A stretch of 64,000 nucleotides of DNA from Pseudorhodoferax aquiterrae (GTDB lineage Bacteria > Pseudomonadota > Gammaproteobacteria > Burkholderiales > Burkholderiaceae_C), in contig NZ_BMYK01000006.1 in NCBI RefSeq assembly GCF_014652235.1, forward strand, positions 1 to 64,000, written 5' to 3'. Of this stretch, positions 8,566-16,932 are shown in pieces (position 1 is the first letter of the stretch; every line of letters begins with the position of its first letter). Below the pieces are notes generated by a model. The model saw nothing but the letters and a program-made list of their open reading frames with translations, was not told where the DNA came from and ran no database searches. Made by a program: the position numbers and the translations under genes.

Positions 8566-9843
8566 ATGACCACCTCACTGCCCTACGCCAGCGATGGCGC
8601 CGCCGCCGCCGTTGTCCAGACCTTGCCGCTGTTCGAGATGATGCGCATGCGTGCCGCCACCACCGCACGGCGCCACCCCGTGCACGGCTTCGCCGGCGAA
8701 GGCCGCGACTCGGCCATGCGCTGGGTCAACCAGTTCACCCACACCCACCGCCGGCTGGGACCGGACGACCGCGAGGTCGTCAGCCCCAACAACGACACCG
8801 TCTACAGCAACAGCTGGCTGGACCTGTCCGCCGGCCCGGTAGTGATCGATTCGCCCGACATGGGCGAGCGCTACTGGACGCTGGGACTGCTCGACGCCTG
8901 GACCAACCCCTTCGCCTACGTGGGCCGCCGCACCACGGGCAACCGCCCGCAGCGCACGCTGGTGCACGGCCGGTCGTGGCGCGGCACGGTCCCGGCCGGC
9001 ATCACGCAGGTGATCGCCGCGCCGGGCGAAGACGTCTGGCTGATCGGCCGCATCCTGATCGACGACGACGGCCCCGACGCCGCGCAGGTGCGCGGCCTGC
9101 AGGCCCGGCTGCGCATGGAACGACTGGACGGTAACGATGCCGCGGTGCGCGTGGACACGGTGTTCGATACGGCCAGTATGGGCGACGGCGGCGCGCCCGA
9201 CCCGCAACTGTACCGGTCGCTCGTCGACGCGGCACTGCAGCGGAACCCGCCACCGCCCGGCGAGCGGCTGATGTGGCCGCCCGCCACCGCCGAGGCGCTG
9301 GCCGGTGCTTTGCCCGCCGTCTATGCGCGGCTGCGCGCCGACCAGCAGCCGCATGCGCTGGGCGCCGGCTGGGCGATCCCGGTGCTGGTGCGCACGCACT
9401 GGGGCGACGACCTGCGCAGCCGCGCCCGCACCGCCCGCAACTTCATCGGCGCGCTGGGCATGGACGAGGCGATGTACCCCACGGCCGAGGTCGATGTGGA
9501 CGGCGCGCCACTGCACGGCGCACGCCGCTACGCACTGACCTTCGCGCCCGGCGCGGGCCCGCGCGTGGGCGCTTTCTGGTCGCTGACCATGTACCGCCGC
9601 AGCGACTGCCTGTTCGTGGCCAACCCGATCGCGCGCTACTCCATCGGCGACCGCACGCCCGCCCTGCGCCATGCGCCCGACGGCAGCCTTACGGTCCGGC
9701 TGCAGGCCGACGACCCGGGTCCGGATGCCAACTGGCTGCCCGCGCCACGCGACGAACCCTTCTACGTCGTGCTGCGGCTGTACCAGCCCCATGCCGAGCA
9801 CCTGGAGCAGCGCTTCACCTATCCCCCCATCCGGCCCGTCTGA
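8566..9843 (+). CDS. DUF1254/DUF1214 domain-containing protein
   Basis: A 425-residue protein with the DUF1254 N-terminal half (about 20-150, with the conserved SPNNDTVYSNSWLDL stretch) and a DUF1214 C-terminal half (about 310-410, with FWSLTMYRRSDCLFVANPIARYSIGDR). Such proteins are common in proteobacteria, often near catabolic genes, and have no firmly established biochemical function. Unlike many relatives no signal peptide is evident here, so a cytoplasmic location is likely. It starts 20 bases after the CoA-transferase gene and is followed 28 bases later by a Bug receptor, so it is probably part of the same operon. A Pro/Gly-poor, Trp-rich core suggests a compact beta-rich fold, but no catalytic residues can be assigned. 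Confidence 0.82.
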   Translation: MTTSLPYASDGAAAAVVQTLPLFEMMRMRAATTARRHPVHGFAGEGRDSAMRWVNQFTHTHRRLGPDDREVVSPNNDTVYSNSWLDLSAGPVVIDSPDMGERYWTLGLLDAWTNPFAYVGRRTTGNRPQRTLVHGRSWRGTVPAGITQVIAAPGEDVWLIGRILIDDDGPDAAQVRGLQARLRMERLDGNDAAVRVDTVFDTASMGDGGAPDPQLYRSLVDAALQRNPPPPGERLMWPPATAEALAGALPAVYARLRADQQPHALGAGWAIPVLVRTHWGDDLRSRARTARNFIGALGMDEAMYPTAEVDVDGAPLHGARRYALTFAPGAGPRVGAFWSLTMYRRSDCLFVANPIARYSIGDRTPALRHAPDGSLTVRLQADDPGPDANWLPAPRDEPFYVVLRLYQPHAEHLEQRFTYPPIRPV

Positions 9844-9871
9844 GGCCGCACAAAGCAGATTGGAGACAACG

Positions 9872-10846
9872 ATGCGCTCGAACCGACGTCACTTCCTGGC
9901 GGGCACCGCCGCCCTGGCCCTGCCCTGGACACTTGCCGCACGCGCGCAGGCGTGGCCCGCCCGGCCGATCCGGCTGATCGCGCCGTACGGCGCCGGCGGC
10001 TCCAACGACATCCTCACGCGCGTGCTCGGCGACGACCTCTCGCGCCGGCTGGGCCAGGCCATCGTGGTGGAGAACAAGGCCGGTGCCGGCACACGCATCG
10101 CCAACGACTTCGTGGCCAAGGCCGCCCCCGACGGCTACACGCTGCTGCACGCGGCCGCGCCCATCGCCATCGGCGAGGCGCTCTACAAGGACCTGCCCTA
10201 CAACGTGCACAAGAGCTTCGCGCCGATCGCCAGCACGGCCATCGCACCGCTGTTCCTGGTCGTCAACGCCGCGGCGCCCTACAAGACCGTGCAGGAGTTC
10301 GTCGCCCACATCAAGGCCAACCCCAAGGGCGCGACCTTCGGCTCGCCGGGCGCGGGCTCCGCACCGCACCTCACGGCCGAACTACTGCTGCGCGCCGCGG
10401 GCGCCAAGGGCATCGTCGTGCAGTACCGCGGCGACGCGCCGGCCTACACCGAACTGCTGGCCGGGCGCATCGACGCCACGCTCACGGCCATCTCCACCGC
10501 CATCCCGCACGTGCAGGCCGGCAAGCTGCGCGTGCTGGGCGTGGCCAACGAGGAGCGCTCGCCGCTCTACCTGGACGCACCCACGCTGCGCGAGCAGGGC
10601 CTGGCTTCGGTCGTCGGCTACGGCTGGTACGGGATGATGGCGCCGGCCGGCACGCCGGCCGATGTCGTCGAGCGGCTGAACGGCGCCATCAACGCCGCCA
10701 TCGCCGACCCCGAGGTGCGCCGCAAGGCAGAAGCCTCGGGCCTGCAGCTGCGCGGCGGCACGGCTGCGGCGTTCAGCGCCTTCATCGCCGCGGAAACGCA
10801 GAAGTGGGCGCAGATCATCCAGGCGGCGAACATCACGGCGGAGTAA
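9872..10846 (+). CDS. Bug/TTT-family periplasmic substrate-binding protein
   Basis: A 324-residue extracytoplasmic receptor of the tripartite tricarboxylate transporter (Bug) family. An RR-containing signal peptide (RSNRRHFLAGTAALALPW, cleavage after LAARAQA) is followed by the family hallmarks: PIRLIAPYGAGGSNDILTRV, VVENKAGAGTRIA, PDGYTLLHA, YKDLPYN and the C-terminal KWAQIIQAANITAE. Bug proteins bind small carboxylates and deliver them to TctA/TctB-type membrane partners; those are not in the window. As the last gene of the CoA-transferase/DUF1254 operon it probably captures the acid these enzymes process. The ligand cannot be inferred from sequence. Confidence 0.92.
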   Translation: MRSNRRHFLAGTAALALPWTLAARAQAWPARPIRLIAPYGAGGSNDILTRVLGDDLSRRLGQAIVVENKAGAGTRIANDFVAKAAPDGYTLLHAAAPIAIGEALYKDLPYNVHKSFAPIASTAIAPLFLVVNAAAPYKTVQEFVAHIKANPKGATFGSPGAGSAPHLTAELLLRAAGAKGIVVQYRGDAPAYTELLAGRIDATLTAISTAIPHVQAGKLRVLGVANEERSPLYLDAPTLREQGLASVVGYGWYGMMAPAGTPADVVERLNGAINAAIADPEVRRKAEASGLQLRGGTAAAFSAFIAAETQKWAQIIQAANITAE

Positions 10847-10847
10847 A

Positions 10848-10884
10848 GCGGGGGCTGAGCGCCGTGGACGGTCTCAGCCCGCCG
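10848..10884. terminator. Hairpin between convergent genes
   Basis: GGGCTGAG (10852-10859) pairs with CTCAGCCC (10873-10880), extendable outward by G/C pairs, exactly between the stop of the Bug gene and the stop of the convergent dioxygenase gene. There is no T-run, so it may act as a bidirectional stem-type terminator. Confidence 0.5.
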
Positions 10885-11821
10885 TGATGCGCCCGAGCAG
10901 TTCCTCGCGCGAAGCCGCGCCGGCGGCGGGCGCCAGCACGAAGTCCCAGTCCACGCGCCAGAACGGCGCCTGCAGGCCATGGCGGCGCGCCTCTTCGGGA
11001 TCGTCCACCTTCTGGAAGTCGGCAACGAGCGCCTGCTTGACGCCGAACACCGCGTCCTCGCCCAGGTAGGGACAGTCGGGCGTGAAGATGTGCGTGATGA
11101 CGGGCGCGTGACCGGGCGCCGTCACGATGACGTGCAGGTGCGCCGCACGGTTCGGGTGCCGCCCCAGCCGGCCCAGCAGCTGGCCCACCGGACCGTCCGA
11201 CGGGATGGGGTAGTGGCGCGGCTTGACGGACTTGAACCAGTAGCGGCCGTCAGCATCGGCCTCGAACACGCCGCGCAGGTTGCCCTCGGGCTGGACGCCC
11301 TGCTGCTGCACGTCGTAGAAGCCGTCGTCGTTGGTCTGCCACACGTCCAGCATCGCGCCCGCCACCGGCTGGCCCTGGGTGTCCACCACCCGGCCGCGCA
11401 CGACCATGGGCTCGCCCTTGCCGTCGCGGCAGATGTCGGCGCCCAGCGGGTAGCGCGGCGCGCCATCCACGAAGAAGGGTCCGAGGATGGTGTTGGGCGT
11501 GGCGCCGCTGGGGCGGCGGTTGTTGATGGAATCCACCAGCATGGAGACGCCCAGCACGTCCGACAGCAGGATGTATTCCTGGCGCCAGGCGTTGCACATC
11601 TGGCCGGTCTCGGTCAGGAAGCGGATCGCGGCCAGCCATTCCTCGTGCGTGGGCTCGATCTCCTTGACCGCCGCATGCAGGTGCCGCACCAGCGCGGCCA
11701 TGACCTGCTTCAGGCGCGGCGAGACGTCCTGGCCCATGCGGGCGTTGACGACCTCGGCCGAGCGGTCTTCGTCGAAGTACGCGAGGCCCGCGGGGCCACG
11801 GTCGGATGGGGGCTGTGCCAT
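10874..11821 (-). CDS. Intradiol ring-cleavage dioxygenase, hydroxyquinol 1,2-dioxygenase type
   Basis: A 315-residue Fe(III) intradiol dioxygenase that would cleave hydroxyquinol (1,2,4-trihydroxybenzene), or another catechol, to maleylacetate or a muconate. The N-terminal catechol-dioxygenase dimerisation domain covers about residues 25-100; the catalytic beta-sandwich carries the expected iron ligands, Tyr in the APRYPLGADI region, Tyr in KPRHYPIP, and the two His of RAAHLHV. The length and the presence of maleylacetate reductase at 16933 favour hydroxyquinol. The ATG at 11821 is preceded by AGGAG at good spacing. The upstream FMN-reductase-like gene overlaps its first 112 bases in another frame. 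It is the last gene of the operon that starts with the Dabb gene at 13837. Confidence 0.85.
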   Translation of the reverse strand: MAQPPSDRGPAGLAYFDEDRSAEVVNARMGQDVSPRLKQVMAALVRHLHAAVKEIEPTHEEWLAAIRFLTETGQMCNAWRQEYILLSDVLGVSMLVDSINNRRPSGATPNTILGPFFVDGAPRYPLGADICRDGKGEPMVVRGRVVDTQGQPVAGAMLDVWQTNDDGFYDVQQQGVQPEGNLRGVFEADADGRYWFKSVKPRHYPIPSDGPVGQLLGRLGRHPNRAAHLHVIVTAPGHAPVITHIFTPDCPYLGEDAVFGVKQALVADFQKVDDPEEARRHGLQAPFWRVDWDFVLAPAAGAASREELLGRITAG

Positions 11822-12492
11822 GGAGTCTCCTGTTCGTTCGTCGCCCGCGCCGCGCTTGCCTGCTGGGATGGACAGGACTGCGCGGCCGCGCTGCCCCGCA
11901 TTCTCTGCACGCCCGCGATCCAGTCCGCGAAGGCGGCCATCTGCCTGGTGACGAAGTCGCGCGTGGTGGCATCGGTGCAGGCGCCGGTCGGGGCGTCGAA
12001 CTTCCCGGCCGCGCCGCCGATGAACACCTCGGGCTTGACCAGCGGCATGGCGTTGACGAACAGCAGCACCTTGCGCAGGTCGTACTGCACGCGCGCGCCG
12101 CCGAGCGGCCCCGGCGAGGCGCTCACGATGGCGACGGGCTTGCCGTCCAGGGGCTGGTCCTCCCCGCGGCTGAGCCAGTCGATCACATTCTTGAGGCCAC
12201 CGGGGATGCTGAAGTTGTACTCCGGCGTGGCGATCAGCACGGCGTCGGCCGCGCGGACGCGCGTGCGCAGCGCCGCCACCGGCGCCGGAAATCCGTGCGC
12301 CAGTTCGTCGGCATCGAGGACGGGGACCGCGCGCCAATCGAGTTCCTCGATGGCCATGTGGGCCGGCGCGACCTCTTGCGCGAGCCGGATCGCTTGGCGG
12401 TTGAGGGAGGCACGGCGCAGGCTGCCGCAGAGCGCGACGACGTCGAGTTTCTTCATGGATCTTGGAGCGGATGGATGGGAAGAGATGTTCAT
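11710..12492 (-). CDS. NADPH-dependent FMN reductase-family protein with an unusual C-terminal tail
   Basis: A 260-residue protein whose first roughly 195 residues form a flavodoxin-like NADPH-dependent FMN reductase domain: LDVVALCGSLRRASLNRQAI (phosphate loop), ATPEYNFSIPGGLKNVIDWL (flavin site), and VSASPGPLGGARVQ. Relatives reduce flavins or quinones. Next to a hydroxyquinol dioxygenase it could supply FMNH2 to a hydroxylase or reduce hydroxybenzoquinone. The ATG at 12492 overlaps the upstream stop (ATGA); a second ATG at 12456 starts at MKKLDVV and is nearly as good. The family normally ends near DWIAG; here about 65 extra Arg/Ser/Pro-rich residues run into the dioxygenase gene in another frame, which suggests a lost stop codon or a frameshift near 11900. 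Confidence 0.8.
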   Translation of the reverse strand: MNISSHPSAPRSMKKLDVVALCGSLRRASLNRQAIRLAQEVAPAHMAIEELDWRAVPVLDADELAHGFPAPVAALRTRVRAADAVLIATPEYNFSIPGGLKNVIDWLSRGEDQPLDGKPVAIVSASPGPLGGARVQYDLRKVLLFVNAMPLVKPEVFIGGAAGKFDAPTGACTDATTRDFVTRQMAAFADWIAGVQRMRGSAAAQSCPSQQASAARATNEQETPWHSPHPTVAPRASRTSTKTARPRSSTPAWARTSRRA

Positions 12493-13463
12493 TCGAGCGT
12501 GATGTCGTTGTCCTTCACGACCTTGGCCCAGCGCACGGATTCTGCGCCGATGGTCTGCACGAAATCGGCCGACGAGCCGCCCACGGGCACCAGGCCCTGC
12601 TCGGCCAGGAAGCGGCGGTAGTCGTCGGACGCGGCGATCTGCCGCGACACGTTGCCCAGCACCTCGATCACCGACTGCGGCGTGCCCTTGAGCGCGAACA
12701 GGCCGTGCCAGGAGTCGCCTTCGAAACCGGGGAAGGCCTCGGCCACCGTGGGCACCTGCGGCAGTGATTCGAGCCGGTGCGCGCTGGAGACGGCGAGCGG
12801 CCGGATCTTGCCCGAACGGATGTGCTGCAGCACGTCGGCGATGGGCGAGAAGGCCACGTCCACCCGCCCGGCGATGAGATCGGTCACGCCGCCGTCGCGG
12901 TAGGGCACGTGGTTGAGCTTCAGGCCCGCGCTGTTGGCGAAGTAGGCCATGGACATGTGCGGCACCGTGCCCACGCCGTAGGAGGCATAGCTCACGCTGC
13001 CGGGGCGGGCCTTGGCGTCCTTGATCAGGTCGGCCACGGTCTTGTAGGGCGACTGGCTCGACACGGAGATCACCAACGGGATCGACAGCATGCGCGTGAC
13101 GGGCACGAGGTCCTGGGCCTGGTAGGGCAGCTTCTTGTAGACGAAGGGGTTGATCGTGACCGTGCCGCTCGCCGTGTAGAGCAGCGTGTAGCCATCGGCC
13201 GGCGCCGCGGCCACGGCCTGCGTACCGACGATGGTCGATGCCCCCGCCTTGTTCTCCACCAGCACGGGCTGCTGCAGCTGCCGCGACACGCGGTCGCCCC
13301 AGTAGCGCGCCATCACGTCGGGCGCCGTGCCAGCCGGGAACGGCACGATGACGCGGATCGGCTTGCTCGGGTAGCGCTCCTGCGCGAGCGCGGCGCTGCC
13401 GGTGGCGAGCAGGGCCAGCGCCACGAGGGGGCACTGGATGGCGCGAAGGGTGGGATGGGTCAT
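12489..13463 (-). CDS. Bug/TTT-family periplasmic substrate-binding protein
   Basis: A 324-residue Bug receptor. It has a signal peptide (hydrophobic PLVALALLATGSAALAQ, cleaved after ALAQ), then YPSKPIRVIVPFPAGTAPDVM, VLVENKAGASTIVGTQ, PADGYTLLYTASG, INPFVYKKLPY and a C-terminus KVVKDNDITLE. In the operon it sits between the Dabb gene (25 nt are left to the next signals upstream at 13526) and the FMN-reductase gene, with which it shares an ATGA overlap. Its likely cargo is the aromatic or carboxylic acid precursor degraded through the hydroxyquinol branch. A TctA/TctB partner is absent from the window. Confidence 0.92.
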   Translation of the reverse strand: MTHPTLRAIQCPLVALALLATGSAALAQERYPSKPIRVIVPFPAGTAPDVMARYWGDRVSRQLQQPVLVENKAGASTIVGTQAVAAAPADGYTLLYTASGTVTINPFVYKKLPYQAQDLVPVTRMLSIPLVISVSSQSPYKTVADLIKDAKARPGSVSYASYGVGTVPHMSMAYFANSAGLKLNHVPYRDGGVTDLIAGRVDVAFSPIADVLQHIRSGKIRPLAVSSAHRLESLPQVPTVAEAFPGFEGDSWHGLFALKGTPQSVIEVLGNVSRQIAASDDYRRFLAEQGLVPVGGSSADFVQTIGAESVRWAKVVKDNDITLE

Positions 13464-13525
13464 GCTTGTCTCTCGTGTGGTGTGAAGGGGCTGACGACCG
13501 TGCGGCGGAGCGATGGCGTGCCGGG

Positions 13526-13837
13526 TCAACCGGCCGCGCCGATGGCGTAGTCGACCTGGTGGCGCGCGATGCGCAGGCCTTCCAGTTCCTGGCGCACGCG
13601 CAGGTGCGCGGGATGGGAGGCATAGGCGTCCAGCGCCTGCTGCGACTCGAACTCGGAATACAGCACCACGTCGCAGGCGTAGTCCACGCCGCTGCTGTCC
13701 AGCCCGATCTCCAGGCGCGCCATGCCGGGGATGGCACCGACCAGGCTTTCGAAGCGGCTTTTGAGGAACAGCGCGGCCTGCTGCCGATCGGCCGGGGTGT
13801 CGCCGCGCATTTTCCACATGACGATGTGCTTGATCAT
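13526..13837 (-). CDS. Dabb (stress-response alpha/beta barrel) domain protein
   Basis: A 103-residue single-domain protein of the dimeric alpha/beta barrel (Dabb) family. The opening MIKHIVMWKMRG, the central FESLVGAIPGMARLEIGLD and YACDVVLYSEFESQQALDAYASHPAHLRV are the family hallmarks. Members act as small oxygenases, cyclases or binding proteins; the function of this one cannot be stated. As the first gene of the operon leading to the FMN reductase and dioxygenase, it might contribute to aromatic hydroxylation or decarboxylation, which is speculative. The ATG at 13837 faces the LysR gene at 13918 across 80 bases that carry a palindromic site. Confidence 0.85.
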   Translation of the reverse strand: MIKHIVMWKMRGDTPADRQQAALFLKSRFESLVGAIPGMARLEIGLDSSGVDYACDVVLYSEFESQQALDAYASHPAHLRVRQELEGLRIARHQVDYAIGAAG

Positions 13838-13881
13838 GGGCGGATGGTAGATTCGCGCACGGCGGCAAAAAATAGCAACTT

Positions 13882-13912
13882 CGGGAAATTCTTTCCCGCA
13901 GACCGGGAAAGT
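13882..13912. promoter_or_regulatory. Palindromic LysR-type operator with a third half-site
   Basis: CGGGAAA (13882-13888), TTC, TTTCCCG (13892-13898) form a perfect palindrome, and a further half-site CCGGGAAAG follows from about 13903. It lies in the 80-base gap between the LysR gene (13918) and the divergent Dabb operon (13837), the expected place for its binding site. Confidence 0.55.
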
Positions 13913-13917
13913 CATCC

Positions 13918-14832
13918 ATGGACCGTTTTGCTTCGGTGGGCCTGTTCGTGCAGGTCGCCGAAACCGGCAGCCTGACCCGTGCGGCCGAAGCGCTGGGCAT
14001 GTCGACCTCGGCGGCCAGCCGCCACCTGTTCGCGCTGGAGGAGCACCTGGGCGTGCGGCTGGTGCAGCGCACCACCCGCCGGCTCCAGCTCACGGACGCG
14101 GGCACGGAGTTCTACCGGCGCACGCGCTCGCTCGTCACCGAACTGCGCGAAGCCGAGGAGGCCGTCACCGAATCCACCGCCAATCCCACGGGCGTGCTGC
14201 GCGTGACGGCCTCCCTGTCGTTCTGCCTGCTGCACATCGCGCCGCTGCTGCCCGACTTCACGCGCAGCTACCCGGCGATCTCTGTGGAGGTGGTGGCCGC
14301 GAACCGCTACTACGACATCATCGACAACAACATCGACCTGGCCATCCGCACGCGCCAGTTCGAGGCGGATTCCAACATCACGATCCGCCGCCTGGCCGCC
14401 ACGCGGCGCATCCTCGCCGCGGCGCCCGCCTACCTGGCAGAGCACGGCATGCCGCGCATGCCCGGCGAGCTGGCCGCGCACCGCATGCTGATCTACAGCC
14501 ATGCCATCGACCCGCACCGCCTGGACCTGCGCCGCGGCGATGCGCGCGAGGAGGTGCTGGTCAAGCCGCTGCTGGAAGCCAACGACGGGCAGATCGTGGT
14601 GCAGGCCGCGCTCGCGGGCATGGGCATCCTGGTGCAGCCCAAGTACATCGTGCAGGAGCACCTGGCCGCGGGCCGGCTGGTGCCGGTGCTGGACGACTGG
14701 GACCTGCCGCGCCTGACGATCAACTTCGCGTTCCAGAGCCGGCGCCACCTGCCGGCCAAGGTGCGGCTGTTCATGCAGGCCATGATCGACCGCTTCGCGC
14801 AGCAGGGCTACGAGCGCCTGTGGACCGCCTGA
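13918..14832 (+). CDS. LysR family transcriptional regulator
   Basis: A 304-residue LysR regulator of the CrgA/AaeR-like branch: helix-turn-helix about residues 1-60 (MDRFASVGLFVQVAETGSLT, AAEALGMSTSAASRHLFALE), followed by the substrate-binding-like domain (about 90-295; the TGVLRVTA linker precedes it). It is divergent from the Dabb-Bug-FMN reductase-dioxygenase operon, with a palindrome between them, so it is the probable regulator of that operon and of itself. The ATG at 13918 lies immediately upstream of the conserved DRFASV start. The effector is not known but is likely an aromatic intermediate. Confidence 0.92.
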   Translation: MDRFASVGLFVQVAETGSLTRAAEALGMSTSAASRHLFALEEHLGVRLVQRTTRRLQLTDAGTEFYRRTRSLVTELREAEEAVTESTANPTGVLRVTASLSFCLLHIAPLLPDFTRSYPAISVEVVAANRYYDIIDNNIDLAIRTRQFEADSNITIRRLAATRRILAAAPAYLAEHGMPRMPGELAAHRMLIYSHAIDPHRLDLRRGDAREEVLVKPLLEANDGQIVVQAALAGMGILVQPKYIVQEHLAAGRLVPVLDDWDLPRLTINFAFQSRRHLPAKVRLFMQAMIDRFAQQGYERLWTA

Positions 14833-14857
14833 GCCAGAGCCCGCGCCGGGCCCGACA

Positions 14858-15823
14858 TCACGCCGGCACGGGGTCCGCCTGCGGCGCCGGTCCACGCGCC
14901 AGCGGCGCCGCCGCGCCGACCCAGCCCGCCGCCGTGCCGATGCTGTCCAGCAGGTGGTCGGTGAAGGCACGCACCTTGGCGTTGGCCCGGCCGCGCGGGC
15001 GCAGCAGGTGGATGCCACTGACCTCCGCAGGCGGCGCGTCTTGCAGCTGCAGTTCGACGATGCGCCCGGCCGCCAGGTCTTCGCCGATGGCCCAGTTGGG
15101 CATCAGCGCGATGCCCAGCCCGCGCGCCGCGCACAGGCGCCGCGTATCGCAGTCGTTGCTCTCCAGCGCGAACTGGGGCGGCTGGCGCCAGTCGATGCCG
15201 GGCAGCTCGCGCCAACCGCGCACGCTGGTGCTGTGTTGCCGGTCGATCAGCCGGTGCGCGCCCAGGTCGGCCATGCGGCGCGGCGTGCCGTGGCGGCGCA
15301 GATAGGCCGGCGAGGCGCCCATCACATAGCGCTGGCTGCCGATGCGCCGGCCCACCAGGGCGCTGTCGGGCTGGTCGCCGATGCGGATGACGAGGTCGAA
15401 GCGCTCGGCCACGGGGTCGACCACGCGCTCGGTCAGCTCCAGCTCCACGTTCAGCGCCGGATGGCGCTCGAACAGCGCCGGCAGGTGCGGGGCCACATGC
15501 CGGCGGCCGAAGGCCGGCACGCAACTCACGCGCAGCAGGCCCTGCACGCTGCCGTCCAGCGCCACCACCTCGCTGCGCGTGTCCATCAGGTCGTGCAGGA
15601 TCTTCAGCGCGGGCTCGTACAGCAGCGTGCCGGCCTCGGTCAGCGCCAGCGCGCGCGTGGAGCGCTTGAACAGCGGCACCTGCATCTCGCGCTCCAGCGC
15701 GTCGATCTGGCGCGCCACCGACGAGGCCGCCAGGCCGCGGCGCCGCGCTGCCGCGGAAAAGCTCCCGTCCTGCACCACGTCCACGAACAGCGACAGGCTC
15801 TCGGCAAAACCCAGGGGATTCAT
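14858..15823 (-). CDS. LysR family transcriptional regulator
   Basis: A 321-residue LysR regulator, again of the short-linker type: helix-turn-helix residues 1-65 (NPLGFAESLSLFVDVVQDGSF, RRRGLAASSVARQIDALE), linker GSVQGLLRVSCVP, then the effector domain with the late motif ARGLGIALMPNWAIGEDL. Its C-terminus is Ala/Pro/Gly-rich and may be disordered. It is divergent from the Bug/maleylacetate-reductase pair that starts at 15926 and convergent with the other LysR gene. The 102-base divergent gap shows no striking repeat. It probably controls the maleylacetate reductase operon. Confidence 0.9.
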   Translation of the reverse strand: MNPLGFAESLSLFVDVVQDGSFSAAARRRGLAASSVARQIDALEREMQVPLFKRSTRALALTEAGTLLYEPALKILHDLMDTRSEVVALDGSVQGLLRVSCVPAFGRRHVAPHLPALFERHPALNVELELTERVVDPVAERFDLVIRIGDQPDSALVGRRIGSQRYVMGASPAYLRRHGTPRRMADLGAHRLIDRQHSTSVRGWRELPGIDWRQPPQFALESNDCDTRRLCAARGLGIALMPNWAIGEDLAAGRIVELQLQDAPPAEVSGIHLLRPRGRANAKVRAFTDHLLDSIGTAAGWVGAAAPLARGPAPQADPVPA

Positions 15824-15925
15824 CTGTGCACCTCGCGCAAAGGCGTTTGGCCCTGGAGCAGCATTCCGCCCATGGCACGCAAAGAATAGCATCGGCCGCC
15901 TCATCCAGACGAGACAAGACGCGCC

Positions 15926-16927
15926 ATGCATCCCCACGAGACCCCACCCGCCGCCGCCCCCACCCTGCGCCGACGCCATGCCTGGCTGGCGACCGGCCTG
16001 GCCCTGCTGCTGGCCGGCGCCGGGGCAGCGCGCGCGGAGCCGTACCCGGACCGCATGCTGACCCTGATCGTGCCGTTCGCCGCCGGTGGCACGGTGGACA
16101 AGGTGGCCCGCCTGCTGCAGGAACCGCTGCGCGAGCGGCTGGGCCAGCAGGTGCTGGTGGACAACCGCGGCGGGGCCGGCGGCACCATCGGCATGGCCCA
16201 GCTCGCCAAGAGCGCACCCGATGGGTACACGGTGGCCATGGTGTTCGACTCCTATGCGACCGAGCAGCACATCCACCGCAAGCTGCCTTACGAGACGCTG
16301 CGCGATTTCGCCGGCGTCTCCTACGCCGTGCGCTCGCCGATGGTGCTGGTGGTGCCTGCCGCCTCGCCGTACAAGACCGTGCAGGACTACGTGGCGGCGG
16401 CGCGCCAGCGCGACGTCACCTACGCATCGGTGGGCGCCGGCAGTTCCAACCACCTGGCTGCCGAGCTGTTCCACGAGACGGCCGGCAGCCGCGGCCTGCA
16501 TGTTCCCTACAAGGGCGGCGGCCCGGCCATCGCCGATCTGCTGGGTGGCCACGTGGATTCGATGATCGCCAGCCTGCCGCTGGTGCTGCCGCACGTGCAG
16601 GCCGGCAAGCTGCGCGCGCTGGCGGTCACCTCGCCGGCGCGCAGCGCGCCGCTGCCGCAGGTGCCGGCCGTCGCCGAGACGCACCCGGGTTTCGAGATCT
16701 ACTCCTGGGTCGGCATGGTCGCGCCCGCGAAAACGCCTGCGCCGGCGCTGGACAAGCTCTCGGCCGCCATGACGGCCACGCTGCGCGAGCCCGCGCTGGC
16801 ACGCCGCATGGCCGACAACGGCTTCGAAGTCGTGGCCGGCGACCGCGCCGCCATGGACAAGCTCGTGCAGCGCGAGAGCCAACGCTGGGGCCAGCTCATC
16901 GCCAAGCGCAAGATCAGCGTGGAGTGA
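15926..16927 (+). CDS. Bug/TTT-family periplasmic substrate-binding protein
   Basis: A 333-residue Bug receptor with a long N-terminus before its hydrophobic signal (LATGLALLLAGAGAARA). Family motifs follow: PYPDRMLTLIVPFAAGGTVD, VLVDNRGGAGGTIGMAQ, PDGYTVAMVF, HRKLPYETLRDF, VPYKGGGPAIADLLGGHVD and the terminal GQLIAKRKISVE. Five bases after its stop starts maleylacetate reductase, implying one operon, so the ligand is likely an acid or aromatic feeding the maleylacetate route. It is the second Bug receptor in this aromatic region and differs clearly in sequence from the one at 12489. Confidence 0.92.
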   Translation: MHPHETPPAAAPTLRRRHAWLATGLALLLAGAGAARAEPYPDRMLTLIVPFAAGGTVDKVARLLQEPLRERLGQQVLVDNRGGAGGTIGMAQLAKSAPDGYTVAMVFDSYATEQHIHRKLPYETLRDFAGVSYAVRSPMVLVVPAASPYKTVQDYVAAARQRDVTYASVGAGSSNHLAAELFHETAGSRGLHVPYKGGGPAIADLLGGHVDSMIASLPLVLPHVQAGKLRALAVTSPARSAPLPQVPAVAETHPGFEIYSWVGMVAPAKTPAPALDKLSAAMTATLREPALARRMADNGFEVVAGDRAAMDKLVQRESQRWGQLIAKRKISVE

Positions 16928-16932
16928 GCACC

